Shown piece by piece: positions 33,625 to 42,059 of a stretch of 64,000 nucleotides of DNA. The position numbers and the translations under genes are program-made. A model generated the notes under the pieces. That model had not been told where the DNA came from. It saw nothing but the letters and a program-made list of their open reading frames with translations, and did no database searches. Location of the stretch: NCBI GenBank assembly GCA_020637055.1, contig JACJWR010000003.1:62001-126000 (forward strand), given 5' to 3'. Every line of letters starts with the position of its first letter. Position 1 is the first letter of the stretch. Source of the stretch: Actinomycetota bacterium. GTDB taxonomy: Bacteria > Actinomycetota > Actinomycetes > S36-B12 > UBA10799.

Positions 33625-34416
33625 ATGGTCAACATGGTCGGTCGAGTCGTCAAAGTGGCCCTGGCGCAGGCACTTGCGCTCGGTATCGTCGCCGGACTGG
33701 CGGGGGCCGCCCAAGCACTGGAGACCGCGCCCGGTGAGCAGACGCCAGAGGTCGGCGGATCCGCCGCACCCGTGCAGCCCAGCGATGCCGGAGCCGACTA
33801 CTTGGAGGCGGTTCGGCAGGCGGTTGCGGCGAAGATGCGATACCAGGAGGCGGTGCGGCAGGCAGTTGCCGCCAAGATGCGCTATCAAGAGGCGGTTCGG
33901 CAGGCAGTCGCGGCGAAAATGCGGCGGGAGGCCCAGCAGGCCGCGATGCGTGCTGCTCTCACCGCCCTTTGGATGCCGGGCGGATTCTCGAATCCTGCCG
34001 GTGGTGCGTGGATCACCTCCGGCCCCGGCTATCGGTGGCACCCGGTTTACGGCATCTATCGGTGCCACGCCGGGGTGGACTACGCCGCGGGTTGGGGCGC
34101 CCCCATCCTCGCCTCAGCGCCCGGATCCGTGCGCTACGCCGGCTGGGGAGGTCCCCCGCTCGGTGCGGACTACGGCAACCTGCTGGTCGTTGACCACGGT
34201 GGCGGTGTGGAGACGGCGTATGCCCACCTCTGGTCCTTTGCCGTGTCGCCGGGCCAGGTCGTCGGCCGCGGACAGGTGATCGGATACGCCGGCAGCACCG
34301 GCGCCAGCACCGGACCCCACCTTCACTTCGAGTTGCGTTTCAACGGAGCCCCGCAAGATCCGCGGGGTTGGGTCCAGCCAGCTGATCCGGGACTCCGTCG
34401 GCCTGCATGCGTCTGA
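33625..34416 (+). CDS. M23-family peptidoglycan endopeptidase with 14-residue repeats
   Basis: 263 aa. Signal peptide (VALAQALALGIVAGLAGAAQA). Residues 61-105 hold two full and one partial tandem copies of EAVRQAVAAKMRYQ (42-bp repeats at 33805-33930), then a LytM domain. Zinc-binding motifs are complete: HAGVDYA (HxxxD) and HLHFE, plus the GSTGASTGPH segment. It should cut peptide cross-bridges in the wall. The repeats form a positively charged amphipathic helix, perhaps a wall or partner contact. It starts 24 bp after the PAS-GGDEF gene and may be co-transcribed with it. Confidence 0.92.
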   Translation: MVNMVGRVVKVALAQALALGIVAGLAGAAQALETAPGEQTPEVGGSAAPVQPSDAGADYLEAVRQAVAAKMRYQEAVRQAVAAKMRYQEAVRQAVAAKMRREAQQAAMRAALTALWMPGGFSNPAGGAWITSGPGYRWHPVYGIYRCHAGVDYAAGWGAPILASAPGSVRYAGWGGPPLGADYGNLLVVDHGGGVETAYAHLWSFAVSPGQVVGRGQVIGYAGSTGASTGPHLHFELRFNGAPQDPRGWVQPADPGLRRPACV

Positions 34417-34442
34417 TCGGCGGAGCCGGGAACTCCCACACC

Positions 34443-35450
34443 TCACCCCTGATCCGTGGCGTGCATCTCGTCACTGGTGAGTTCGGAAGCTGTGGGGTGG
34501 CGGTACCGGCCATCACGGTAGTAGTCGGTGGGTATCACCAGGTCCATCTGCGGCGGTGAGGCGAAACCGCCCATCATCGACGGCCCGCGCTCGCCGATGC
34601 TGCGGTGGCCGTGAGCCACTCCGCAGGGTGCCAGTGCCACGTCCCCGCCGGCCGCGTCCACCCAGCCGATGTCGCCCACGAAGAACTGACCCGAACCACT
34701 CCACATCACCAGGAACTCGTCGGACACCGGGTGTGTGTGGATGGTGTCCTCCACGCCAATACCGCAGTAGGCGTAGTTGAAGCCCACCAGGCGAGTTCCG
34801 GCGCCGGGCCACAGCACGAGTCGCATCGGCAGGCCGATGCCGGTGAACGCGCTGCCTTCGAGGACGTTGAACAGCGCGCCGGCGCGCGCGACTTCGGCGG
34901 CCGGGAGATTCTGCGCCCGGAACTCCGGCTGGTCGTCACGGAACACCATCTCGTCGAGGTCGCCAACGGGGCGATCGTCGGCGTTCGCTTTGGCTTTTGC
35001 CATGGCTTCCCCGTTCATCACGCCCCACGCAGGGTTGTAGAGACCGGACTCGACGTAGAGGTCGAACTGGGGTGGGCAGATCTGGTTGACCAGGTAGGCG
35101 CGGCGATCCGACGTGTTGCGTAGAGCGTGGGGGACGCCGGCGGGGAAATATGCAAGATCGCCAGGGCGCAGCGTCACCCACTCCCCACGCAGCAGCACCT
35201 CCACCTCGCCGTGTCGGCACAGGAAGGCCTCTTCGGCCAAGTCGTAGGTGTAGGAGTCGCTCGATTGGCCGGGATCCGCGATGGTCAGATGCACGGCTTC
35301 GGTCTGGAACCCGGTCCCGGGCCAGGCGAGCAGGCGGGTGGCCAACCCGTGCACGGTGATCTCCGGGCCGTCGAAGATGTTGCCGATCGCCCCACCGGAC
35401 TTGATCTGCTCGGGTGTGCGATACCGGGCGCGGATCTCGTCGGCGGTCAT
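34443..35450 (-). CDS. Two-domain cupin protein
   Basis: 335 aa. Two cupin barrels: residues about 60-130 (EEAFLCRHGEVEVLLRGEW, then LAYFPAGVPHALRN) and about 225-310 (HTHPVSDEFLVMWSGSGQFF, then GDVALAPCGVAHGHRSIGE). The second has the better metal-binding set (HxH...E...H); the first lacks the leading His pair. This resembles gentisate/hydroxyanthranilate dioxygenase-like or isomerase cupins; the reaction is not determined. ATG 35450 follows AGGAG. It is convergent with the M23 gene and divergent from feoA. Confidence 0.75.
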   Translation of the reverse strand: MTADEIRARYRTPEQIKSGGAIGNIFDGPEITVHGLATRLLAWPGTGFQTEAVHLTIADPGQSSDSYTYDLAEEAFLCRHGEVEVLLRGEWVTLRPGDLAYFPAGVPHALRNTSDRRAYLVNQICPPQFDLYVESGLYNPAWGVMNGEAMAKAKANADDRPVGDLDEMVFRDDQPEFRAQNLPAAEVARAGALFNVLEGSAFTGIGLPMRLVLWPGAGTRLVGFNYAYCGIGVEDTIHTHPVSDEFLVMWSGSGQFFVGDIGWVDAAGGDVALAPCGVAHGHRSIGERGPSMMGGFASPPQMDLVIPTDYYRDGRYRHPTASELTSDEMHATDQG

Positions 35451-35646
35451 CTCGGCTCCTAGCGTTGGCGGTGTCCCGGGCCGGCGACGGTCTGTGCGGG
35501 GTGCGGAGCGTTGGCCCCGACCTGTGGGACTGTGATTCGGTGCACTCCACCGAACGGCCCGGGCGTGCGTGGACTAGTCGAATCCTGCCAGGAGCCACTT
35601 CTGATGGCCAGTGATTGTGGCGGGTGCCCGCATGCGCACCGAGGGA

Positions 35647-35665
35647 TTAGGTTAGGCTCACCTTA
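35647..35665 (+). promoter_or_regulatory. IdeR/DtxR iron box upstream of feoAB
   Basis: TTAGGTTAGGCTCACCTTA differs at only one position from the DtxR/IdeR consensus TWAGGTWAGSCTWACCTWA. It lies 26 bp upstream of the feoA start. Iron-loaded IdeR/DtxR binding here would repress feoAB when iron is sufficient. Confidence 0.9.
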
Positions 35666-35691
35666 GTTCTTGTCGATGAATCGAGGTTGCG

Positions 35692-35958
35692 GTGTTCCAG
35701 GACGACGGACTCTCGCTGGCAGACCTGCCGGTGGGGCAAGGCGCCACGGTCGTGGGTGTGCCCAATTCGGCAGATCCGGCCTGCCGACGGCTGTGCGATC
35801 TCGGATTCTTGCCCGGGACTCCGGTGCGGGTGGTGCGACGCGCCCCGCTCGGGGATCCGACCGTCTATGACGTGCGTGGTTCCCACACCGCGCTGCGGCG
35901 GGCCGAGTCGCGAGAGATCAGGGTGACGCTCTCGGCTCCGGTGGTCATCAAGTCATGA
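35692..35958 (+). CDS. feoA: FeoA ferrous-iron transport accessory protein
   Basis: 88 aa SH3-like domain: LSLADLPVGQGATVVGVPNS, then the RRLCDLGFLPGTPVRVVRRA stretch and the DVRGSHTALRRAESREIRV end. FeoA supports FeoB-mediated Fe(II) uptake at the cytoplasmic side. GTG 35692 is 26 bp after the iron box, so the mRNA leader is very short. It overlaps feoB by ATGA. Confidence 0.9.
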   Translation: MFQDDGLSLADLPVGQGATVVGVPNSADPACRRLCDLGFLPGTPVRVVRRAPLGDPTVYDVRGSHTALRRAESREIRVTLSAPVVIKS

Positions 35959-37847
35959 CCACGCCGGCTGTCCGCCATCCGCGCGTCAGCCTGGTGGGTA
36001 GTCCGAACGCGGGCAAGACGACGCTGTTCAACGCGCTCACCGGGCTGCGGGCCAAGACCGCGAACTACCCGGGCGTCACGGTGACGCGACGAATCGGCGA
36101 AGTCCGAGTCGAGGGTCGCACGGTGCAGTTGGAGGACCTGCCCGGCACGTACAGCCTCGAACCCGCCAGCCCCGACGAACAGGTCGTCGTGGACAGCCTG
36201 GTCGGCGCGGACGGGCCCGATGCTCGGCCGGATGGTCTGATCATCGTCGCCGATGTGACGACACTTCGCCGTTCGCTCATCCTCATCGCGCAGGCCCTGG
36301 CATTGGGCCTGCCCTCCGTACTCGCCGTGACCATGATCGACGAGTTCGACCGGCTCGGCGGCAGTGTCGACCTGCAGCGCCTCTCGGCCGCCCTCGGCGT
36401 CGAGGTCGTCGGCGTGGTGCCGACCAAAGGTCGCGGCCTGGAAACCGTGCGCGGCCTGCTCGCCGCACCGGGGGACTGGCCGGTGCCGGTGTTGCCGCCG
36501 CCGTCGGAACCGGCCGAAATGGCTGCCTGGATCGATTCGGTGCTCACCGACGTCGTGCACGTGCCGTCCCGCCGAAGCCCCTGGACGGAACGGGTCGACC
36601 GTGTGCTGCTCCACCCGGTGATCGGCACGCTGATCTTCGCGGTGGTGATGGTCACCTTCTTCCAGATCATCTTCGCCTGGGCCGCACCCCTGAGCGACGC
36701 CATCGACTCGTTCTTCGTCTGGCTCGGCGGCACGGTGGGTGGACTCATTGGCTGGGAGCCGCTGGCCCGTTTCGTCGCCGATGGTCTGATCGCCGGCGTC
36801 GGCGCGGTGCTGGTGTTCCTGCCGCAGATCCTGCTGCTCTTCGTGATGCTGTCGTTCCTCGAGAACGTCGGCTACATGGCCCGGGCGGCGATCCTGATGG
36901 ATCGGCTGATGGGTGTGTTCGGCCTGGAGGGGCGTAGTTTCGTCGCACTGCTGAGTTCGTATGCCTGCGCGATCCCCGGCATCATGGCCACCCGAAGCAT
37001 CCCGGCATCCCGGCAACGCCTCGCCACGATTCTCATCTCACCCCTGATGACGTGTTCGGCCCGGTTGCCGGTGTACACCCTCTTCATCGCAGCGTTCGTC
37101 CCCAACGTGGTCGTGATCGGGCCGCTGCGACTGCAGGGACTGGTGATGCTCGGCCTCTACCTGCTCGGCGCGGTCACCGCCATGATCGTTTCCACCATCC
37201 TCACCCGCGCGGCGCTGTCGGGCACGAGGTTGCCGTTCTTCATGGAGTTGCCGCCCTACCGACTGCCCGGCGTCAAGCACGTCCTCACCCAGACCTGGGA
37301 TTCGGCCCGGCACTTCGTCCGCAAGGCGGGCACGATCATCCTGGCCACCACCGCCGTGTTGTGGGTGTTGTTGAACGTGCCCGCGGTGGAGGTGCCACCC
37401 AGCGTCCCGGCCAACCAGGTCGCCTCCTACCAGATGGAGAACAGCATCGCCGGCACGCTCGGGCGCGCGATGGAGCCGGTGTTCTCACCGCTCGGATTCG
37501 ACTGGGAAATCAACGTCGCGCTGCTGTCGTCATTCGCCGCCCGCGAGGTTTTCGTCTCCACGTTGGGCCAGATCAGCGCCGCCGAGGGCGACGACGACCA
37601 GAGCATCAGCGCGGCCCTGCAGAGCCAGACGTGGCCGGACGGCTCGCCGGTCTACACCCCGGGGACGGTGGCGGCGATCCTGCTGTTCTTCGTGTTCGCC
37701 TTGCAGTGCATGTCGACGATCGCGGTGATGCGCAGGGAGACGAACTCGTGGCGATGGCCGCTGGTGGCCTTCGTGTATCTGTCCCTGCTCGCCTACTCAG
37801 CGGCTTGGATCGGCAACCGGGTCGTCACCGCGATCGTCGGCGGGTAG
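35955..37847 (+). CDS. feoB: FeoB ferrous iron transporter
   Basis: 630 aa. N-terminal G domain: G1 SPNAGKTTL, G2 Thr in NYPGVTVTR, G3 DLPGTYSL. The G4 position reads TMID (residues 126-129) rather than NxxD, so guanine specificity may be relaxed. Then come a GDI helical region and two Gate/core membrane blocks (YMARAAILMDRLMGVFGLEG, AYACAIPGI, and SFAAREVFVSTLGQI). It imports Fe(II) across the cytoplasmic membrane. It is translationally coupled to feoA and followed 13 bp later by a NifU-like gene. Confidence 0.95.
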   Translation: MTTPAVRHPRVSLVGSPNAGKTTLFNALTGLRAKTANYPGVTVTRRIGEVRVEGRTVQLEDLPGTYSLEPASPDEQVVVDSLVGADGPDARPDGLIIVADVTTLRRSLILIAQALALGLPSVLAVTMIDEFDRLGGSVDLQRLSAALGVEVVGVVPTKGRGLETVRGLLAAPGDWPVPVLPPPSEPAEMAAWIDSVLTDVVHVPSRRSPWTERVDRVLLHPVIGTLIFAVVMVTFFQIIFAWAAPLSDAIDSFFVWLGGTVGGLIGWEPLARFVADGLIAGVGAVLVFLPQILLLFVMLSFLENVGYMARAAILMDRLMGVFGLEGRSFVALLSSYACAIPGIMATRSIPASRQRLATILISPLMTCSARLPVYTLFIAAFVPNVVVIGPLRLQGLVMLGLYLLGAVTAMIVSTILTRAALSGTRLPFFMELPPYRLPGVKHVLTQTWDSARHFVRKAGTIILATTAVLWVLLNVPAVEVPPSVPANQVASYQMENSIAGTLGRAMEPVFSPLGFDWEINVALLSSFAAREVFVSTLGQISAAEGDDDQSISAALQSQTWPDGSPVYTPGTVAAILLFFVFALQCMSTIAVMRRETNSWRWPLVAFVYLSLLAYSAAWIGNRVVTAIVGG

Positions 37848-37860
37848 GAAGGGCACCGAG

Positions 37861-38370
37861 ATGGCAGTCCGCATGCACGCCGAACGCACGGCTGACGACG
37901 ACGTGATCTGCTTCGTGGTCCGGAACCTTCCACTGTTCGACTTCGCCATCGGTCAGGGCGGATTCACCCGGCACGATCCGACCGGCCTGCCGCCGGAGTT
38001 GGTCCAACTCTTGACGACCGAGGGCCTCGCCGAGATCGTCGTGCATGGCGAAAGGGTCGAGTGCCGACGTTCGGCCACTGGACCCGCCTGGCCGGTGCTC
38101 GCCCCCCGCTGCCGGGACGCCATCGCCGCAGCGGTGGCCAAGGCGGATTCGTTGCGGGCAGCACAGGCGGCAGTGGCCGAGGGCGCCGGCATGCTGGCGG
38201 CGTCGCACGGCGGCGGGATCAGCATCAGCGGGGCGGACTCCGAACGGGTCACGATCCGACTCGAAGGGGCCTGTCACGGGTGCCCAGCCGCCAAGCACAC
38301 GGTGGAGCGGGTGCTGCGGGGCGACCTCGATCGAGCGGGGTTGGCGGAGGTTCGAATCGAGCTCGAGTAG
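37861..38370 (+). CDS. NifU-like Fe-S scaffold protein
   Basis: 169 aa. The C-terminal 60 residues form a NifU-type domain with the cluster-binding CxxC in GACHGCPAAKHTVERVL. The N-terminal 90 residues (FVVRNLPLFDFAIGQGGFT) look like an Nfu_N/Scaffold domain. It may receive iron brought in by FeoAB for cluster assembly, or act as the FeoC-like partner that many actinobacterial feo operons lack. ATG 37861 lies 13 bp after feoB. Confidence 0.8.
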   Translation: MAVRMHAERTADDDVICFVVRNLPLFDFAIGQGGFTRHDPTGLPPELVQLLTTEGLAEIVVHGERVECRRSATGPAWPVLAPRCRDAIAAAVAKADSLRAAQAAVAEGAGMLAASHGGGISISGADSERVTIRLEGACHGCPAAKHTVERVLRGDLDRAGLAEVRIELE

Positions 38371-38424
38371 CGCCGAGCCATCTTCGGCACGTCACGAGTA
38401 GGGTCTCCCCCGGAGGGCAGCGGT

Positions 38425-39525
38425 ATGGCTCGAGTGCTGATCGTCGGCGGCTACGGCAATGCTGGCTGGCGCGTGGCCGAGGGTCTCCTGCGCGATTCCG
38501 ACGCCGAACTGATGCTGGCAGGTCGGAACCCCGGTAGAGCGACGCAGTTGGCGGCGACCCTGCCGATAGATCGCCGAGGCCGGGTGTCCTTCCGGCGACT
38601 CGACGCGACAGATGCGCAGGCCGTCGCCGCGGCCCTGGACGACATCGATCTGCTGATTGTCGCGGCGGGTTCGACGCGGGTGTGCCTCGCGTGCGCACGA
38701 GCCGCGATCAGTCGTGCCACGGACTACTTGGACATTCAGTTCAACCACGCCAAAGAGCGGGTCCTCGCTGAGTTGCGGGGGCAGTTCGTGGCCGCCGGAG
38801 TGGTAGCCGTCACCGAAGGTGGATTCCATCCCGGTGTGCCCGGGGCCATGATCCGCCTGATGGCATCCCGCGTGCCAGGTCTTGCGCGGGCTCGGGTGAG
38901 CAGCGTGATCGAGGTCGATTGGGCTTCCCTCGGTGTTCTGTCCGATTCGACCGTGAGCGAGATCACCGACCAAGTGGCCGACTTCCGAATGGCCGAACTG
39001 GCCGATGGGCACTGGCGGAAGTCCACCCGCCGGATGAAGGTCGATTTCGGGGCACCTTTCGGGATCCGCAAGGTCGTGTCGATGGACCTGCCCGAGTTGC
39101 ATGAAGTGGCCGATAGCCTCCCGCAACTGCGCCAGGTCGGCTTCTACGTGGGTGGCTTCGGCCCGGTGATCGACACCGCGGTGCTGCCGCTGGTGTGGAT
39201 GGCCACGCGGATTCCTTCGGAGCGCGCCGCCGCGGCCGGCGGGAGGCTCTTGGTGGCATCGCTGAGACGATTCAGCAAGCCACCGTTCGGGACGGTGCTC
39301 CAACTTGACGGTGGCCTGCCGGGTGGGCCGGATCGCACCTTGATGCGCGTGGGCCACGCCGATGCCTACCTACTGACGGCTGAGCCCGCGGTGTCCGCGG
39401 CGCAAATGATCCTGGCAGGCCCGGCACATCCGCCCGGACTCTACCGGCAGGCGAGTTTCGTCGAACCCGTCACCTTCTTCCGGGATATCGAAGCTGCCGG
39501 GGTGAACGTCGAAATCTTCGGGTAA
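38425..39525 (+). CDS. Saccharopine dehydrogenase-like NAD(P)-binding protein
   Basis: 366 aa. The Rossmann nucleotide-binding start VLIVGGYGNAGWRVAEGLL (GxGxxG) is followed by an acidic/arginine strand end (AGRNPGRA), matching the saccharopine dehydrogenase NADP-binding family (PF03435). Known relatives act on amino-acid or lipid substrates; none can be chosen here. ATG 38425 follows GGAGG. It is 54 bp after the NifU-like gene but need not share its regulation. Confidence 0.75.
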   Translation: MARVLIVGGYGNAGWRVAEGLLRDSDAELMLAGRNPGRATQLAATLPIDRRGRVSFRRLDATDAQAVAAALDDIDLLIVAAGSTRVCLACARAAISRATDYLDIQFNHAKERVLAELRGQFVAAGVVAVTEGGFHPGVPGAMIRLMASRVPGLARARVSSVIEVDWASLGVLSDSTVSEITDQVADFRMAELADGHWRKSTRRMKVDFGAPFGIRKVVSMDLPELHEVADSLPQLRQVGFYVGGFGPVIDTAVLPLVWMATRIPSERAAAAGGRLLVASLRRFSKPPFGTVLQLDGGLPGGPDRTLMRVGHADAYLLTAEPAVSAAQMILAGPAHPPGLYRQASFVEPVTFFRDIEAAGVNVEIFG

Positions 39526-39548
39526 CTGCACTGGGTGGTACACAGCAA

Positions 39549-39578
39549 TGTGGTGGACCCGTTGCCGGATCCACCACA
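39549..39578. terminator. Bidirectional hairpin between convergent genes
   Basis: TGTGGTGGA at 39549-39557 pairs with TCCACCACA at 39570-39578. It sits midway between the stops of the dehydrogenase-like gene and the Rpf-like gene, serving both. Confidence 0.65.
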
Positions 39579-39594
39579 CCTGCTGCAAAGAGGA

Positions 39595-40104
39595 TTAGAC
39601 CAGTGAGGCGCACTCCCACGGAGTCCATCCGGCGGCTTGGTAGTAGTTGAAGGCCACCTGATCCTGGGCCCAGGCCGGGGCCAGGTCCGGACGCTCGGCG
39701 TAGGCGCCGCCGCCGTAGGCCAGCCAGGACGGGATGTCGAACTGCCACGCACCGTAGTAGCCGTTGCCGGTGTTGGTCGTGGGGTTGTTCGTGGACTCGC
39801 AGTTCTTCACTGCCATGGCTTGGGGGGAGGCAGCCCAGGCGGCCGCGTCGGGGCTGGCTGCCGCATCGGCGGTTGGGGTCGGAGTCTGCTCGGCGGCTGC
39901 CGGGGCGGTTGGGGCCGGAGCGGCGCTGACCGGTGAGGCGTTCGGGGCGGGGGCGGCAGCCTGGACGCTCACAGCGGCGATCGGGCTCGCTGAAGCGGCC
40001 GGTGTGCCGTCGGCCAGCGGGGCGGCGCTCGCCGTCGCGAGGCTGGTCACGCCCAGACCGAGTAGCGCGATCGTGGTGGCGACGGTGTAAGTCTTGGTGT
40101 TCAT
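39595..40104 (-). CDS. Resuscitation-promoting-factor-like transglycosylase
   Basis: 169 aa from ATG 40104 (GGGAGGTG ahead). Signal peptide (TYTVATTIALLGLGVTSLA). Residues about 35-100 are an Ala/Pro-rich linker. The C-terminal 65 residues form a transglycosylase-like Rpf domain: VKNCESTNNPTTNTGNGYYG with the catalytic Glu, GAWQFDIPSWLAYGG, and a closing WECA Cys. Rpf proteins cleave peptidoglycan and promote regrowth from dormancy in actinobacteria. The domain is fused to nothing else. The 100-bp leader shows no recognisable riboswitch. Confidence 0.85.
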   Translation of the reverse strand: MNTKTYTVATTIALLGLGVTSLATASAAPLADGTPAASASPIAAVSVQAAAPAPNASPVSAAPAPTAPAAAEQTPTPTADAAASPDAAAWAASPQAMAVKNCESTNNPTTNTGNGYYGAWQFDIPSWLAYGGGAYAERPDLAPAWAQDQVAFNYYQAAGWTPWECASLV

Positions 40105-40242
40105 GATGCACCTCCCGGTGATCGAAATCGGATGTTCAGTCGCTTGATGTCTCTGTTCTTCCCGGAGACGGAACGACTGGAGCGCCAGGGAGGGTGACTT
40201 CGGTCGCGTCGATTGCCAAGAAATGGTCAAGTTGGGTGAATT

Positions 40243-40264
40243 CGGCTAGCGCCTGCGCTAGCCG
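40243..40264 (-). terminator. Perfect hairpin after the MarR gene
   Basis: CGGCTAGCG and CGCTAGCCG with a CCTG loop (9-bp stem) lie about 30 bp beyond the marR-type gene stop and before the Rpf-like gene promoter region. Confidence 0.7.
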
Positions 40265-40295
40265 CACGCCCCGTTAGCGCGCCGGTGTGCGTCCA

Positions 40296-40817
40296 TCAGT
40301 CGAGGTGGTCGTGCTCCAGGCTGGCGAGGAGCCGCCGGAGCAGTACGGCGAGTTGCGCCTGCTCCGTCGGGTCCAAGGCCTTGAGTTGGCGACGCTGATT
40401 CTCCAGGTGGGCAGGAGCGGCGGCATCGAATCGTTCGCGACCCAGTTCGGTGAGCACCACCCGATGGACCCGGGCATCGGCCGTTGACCGGGCCACGTGG
40501 GCGAAGCCAGCACCCACGAGCCGCCGCACCCGGGTGGTGACTGTTCCGCCGGTCAATGCCAGACCATCGGCCAGCCGGCTCATTGGCGCACCGTCCTCAC
40601 CCGCGCGGCGGAGGATGGACAGGGCGGCGAAATCGCCCGCGGTCAATCCATGCTCGGCGAGCACCTCGTTCATCGAACTCTCGAGATGGGCCCGGATCCG
40701 ACCCAGGCGGCTGACGATTCCCACCGTGCTCACGTCAAGGCTTGGATCAGCGCGCCGCCACGACTCGACCAACGCATCGACGCTGTCGGTGTCGGGGGTG
40801 AGGTCGTTGTCATGCAC
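40296..40817 (-). CDS. MarR-family transcriptional regulator
   Basis: 173 aa. The winged helix-turn-helix runs through GLTAGDFAALSILRRAG and the recognition helix MSRLADGLALTGGTVTTRVR, with the wing in STADARVHRVVLTELG. Start GTG 40817 lies within the palindrome at 40813-40844, which indicates autorepression. It is divergent from the LtrA-like gene, the likely second target. The ligand is unknown. Confidence 0.92.
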   Translation of the reverse strand: MHDNDLTPDTDSVDALVESWRRADPSLDVSTVGIVSRLGRIRAHLESSMNEVLAEHGLTAGDFAALSILRRAGEDGAPMSRLADGLALTGGTVTTRVRRLVGAGFAHVARSTADARVHRVVLTELGRERFDAAAPAHLENQRRQLKALDPTEQAQLAVLLRRLLASLEHDHLD

Positions 40818-40844
40818 AATACTTTGATATCAAACTATTGTGCA
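40813..40844. promoter_or_regulatory. 32-bp palindromic operator between marR and ltrA
   Basis: TGCACAATACTTTGAT and ATCAAACTATTGTGCA are complementary at all but one position; the centre TTTGATATCAAA is a perfect palindrome. It is AT-rich in GC-rich surroundings and covers the start of the MarR gene, 46 bp upstream of the ltrA start. It fits a MarR dimer site controlling both directions. Confidence 0.85.
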
Positions 40845-40890
40845 CGGCGCGTGGACCACATGCCGTCAGGACTACTACCGGGAGCAGGTA

Positions 40891-42054
40891 ATGGCAACGG
40901 TTGCACGGGCCGAAGAGCGGCACAACGTGTCCACCCTCGAACTCTTCTTCGACTTGGTCTTCGTCTTCGCAATCACGCAGGTGACGGCTCTGCTCGCAGC
41001 AGATCCCACCCTCGGCGGGGTGCTCCGCGGCGTGCTGCTGCTGGCGCTGGTCTACTGGTCGTGGGTCGCCTACAGCTGGCTCGGAACGAGCGCGCGGGTC
41101 GATGATCGAACCACCACCGCGGCGATGCTCGGGGCGATGGCGGCGATGTTCGTTGCAGCCGTGCTGCTGCCGCAGTGGTTCAGTGGGGGTGGCTTGGCCG
41201 TTGCGGCCGCGTTGGCGTACGCAGCAGTCCGGGTGATGCATCTGCTGATGTTCCTCCTGCTCGGTTCTGGTTCGCCCGGACTGCGGGCGGCCACGCTGCG
41301 GCTGGCGGGTTCCGTGCTCGTGTCGGTTGTGTTGCTGCTCGTCGGCGCGGTAGTTGGCGGCTCGTGGCAGCTCGTTTTCGTCTTTGCGGCCGTGCTCATC
41401 GATCCGATCGGGGCGTTCCTCGGCAAAGGTGAGGGCTGGTACCTCTCGGCCGAACACTTCGCCGAGCGTCATGGACTGATCATGATCATCGCCCTGGGCG
41501 AGTCGCTGATCGCCCTGGGCCTGGCGGTCTCCGGCTACGGCCCCACAGTCGCCCTGATCGGGCTGTCGGTCTTCGGCGCGCTGCTCGCGTCGTTGGTGTA
41601 CGCCCTCTACTTCCGCCGCACCGCGGCACCGCTGCTGGAAGCGCTCGACGCAGTGGTGGGGGCCGCCCAGGCGCGGTTCGGACGGGATGTCTACTCCTAC
41701 GGACACTTCCCGCTCATCGCGGGGGTCGTCGCCCTCGCCCTGGTGCTGAAGAAGTCCGCCTCCGCGGTGGCCAAGGACGGCTGGTGGGCCGAGCTTTCGG
41801 GGATCGCGCCGGGGGCGCTGCTGGCCGCCGCGTTGTTGATCGTGGGCGGGGTCCTGCTGCTGCGGGTCCGGGCGGGTGTCGGGGTGAGGGGGCAATTGGC
41901 GGCCGGTCTGGTGCTGGCTTCGGCTGGTGGTGTGGCGGCCTGGTTCACCCCCGCCGCGATGGCGCTGATCATCTTCGCGGCCGGGTTGGCGACGGCCATT
42001 GGAGTGCCTGCGCGGTTCGCGGCGAACGAGCCGGCGCAACGGCTGCCAGACTGA
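40891..42054 (+). CDS. Low-temperature-requirement A (LtrA) family membrane protein
   Basis: 387 aa from ATG 40891 (GGAGCAGGT ahead). It opens with the family signature VSTLELFFDLVFVFAITQV, followed by about ten hydrophobic helices, including HFAERHGLIMIIALGESLI. LtrA was named for growth of Listeria at low temperature; the transported compound is unknown. Probably controlled by the divergent MarR protein. Confidence 0.9.
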   Translation: MATVARAEERHNVSTLELFFDLVFVFAITQVTALLAADPTLGGVLRGVLLLALVYWSWVAYSWLGTSARVDDRTTTAAMLGAMAAMFVAAVLLPQWFSGGGLAVAAALAYAAVRVMHLLMFLLLGSGSPGLRAATLRLAGSVLVSVVLLLVGAVVGGSWQLVFVFAAVLIDPIGAFLGKGEGWYLSAEHFAERHGLIMIIALGESLIALGLAVSGYGPTVALIGLSVFGALLASLVYALYFRRTAAPLLEALDAVVGAAQARFGRDVYSYGHFPLIAGVVALALVLKKSASAVAKDGWWAELSGIAPGALLAAALLIVGGVLLLRVRAGVGVRGQLAAGLVLASAGGVAAWFTPAAMALIIFAAGLATAIGVPARFAANEPAQRLPD

Positions 42055-42059
42055 GGCGC

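Noticed and set aside
40105..40242. Possible cyclic di-AMP (ydaO-type) riboswitch before the Rpf-like gene
   Set aside because: Such riboswitches precede rpf genes in actinobacteria, but I cannot find the conserved core elements here; the leader is only about 140 bp and shows just short hairpins.
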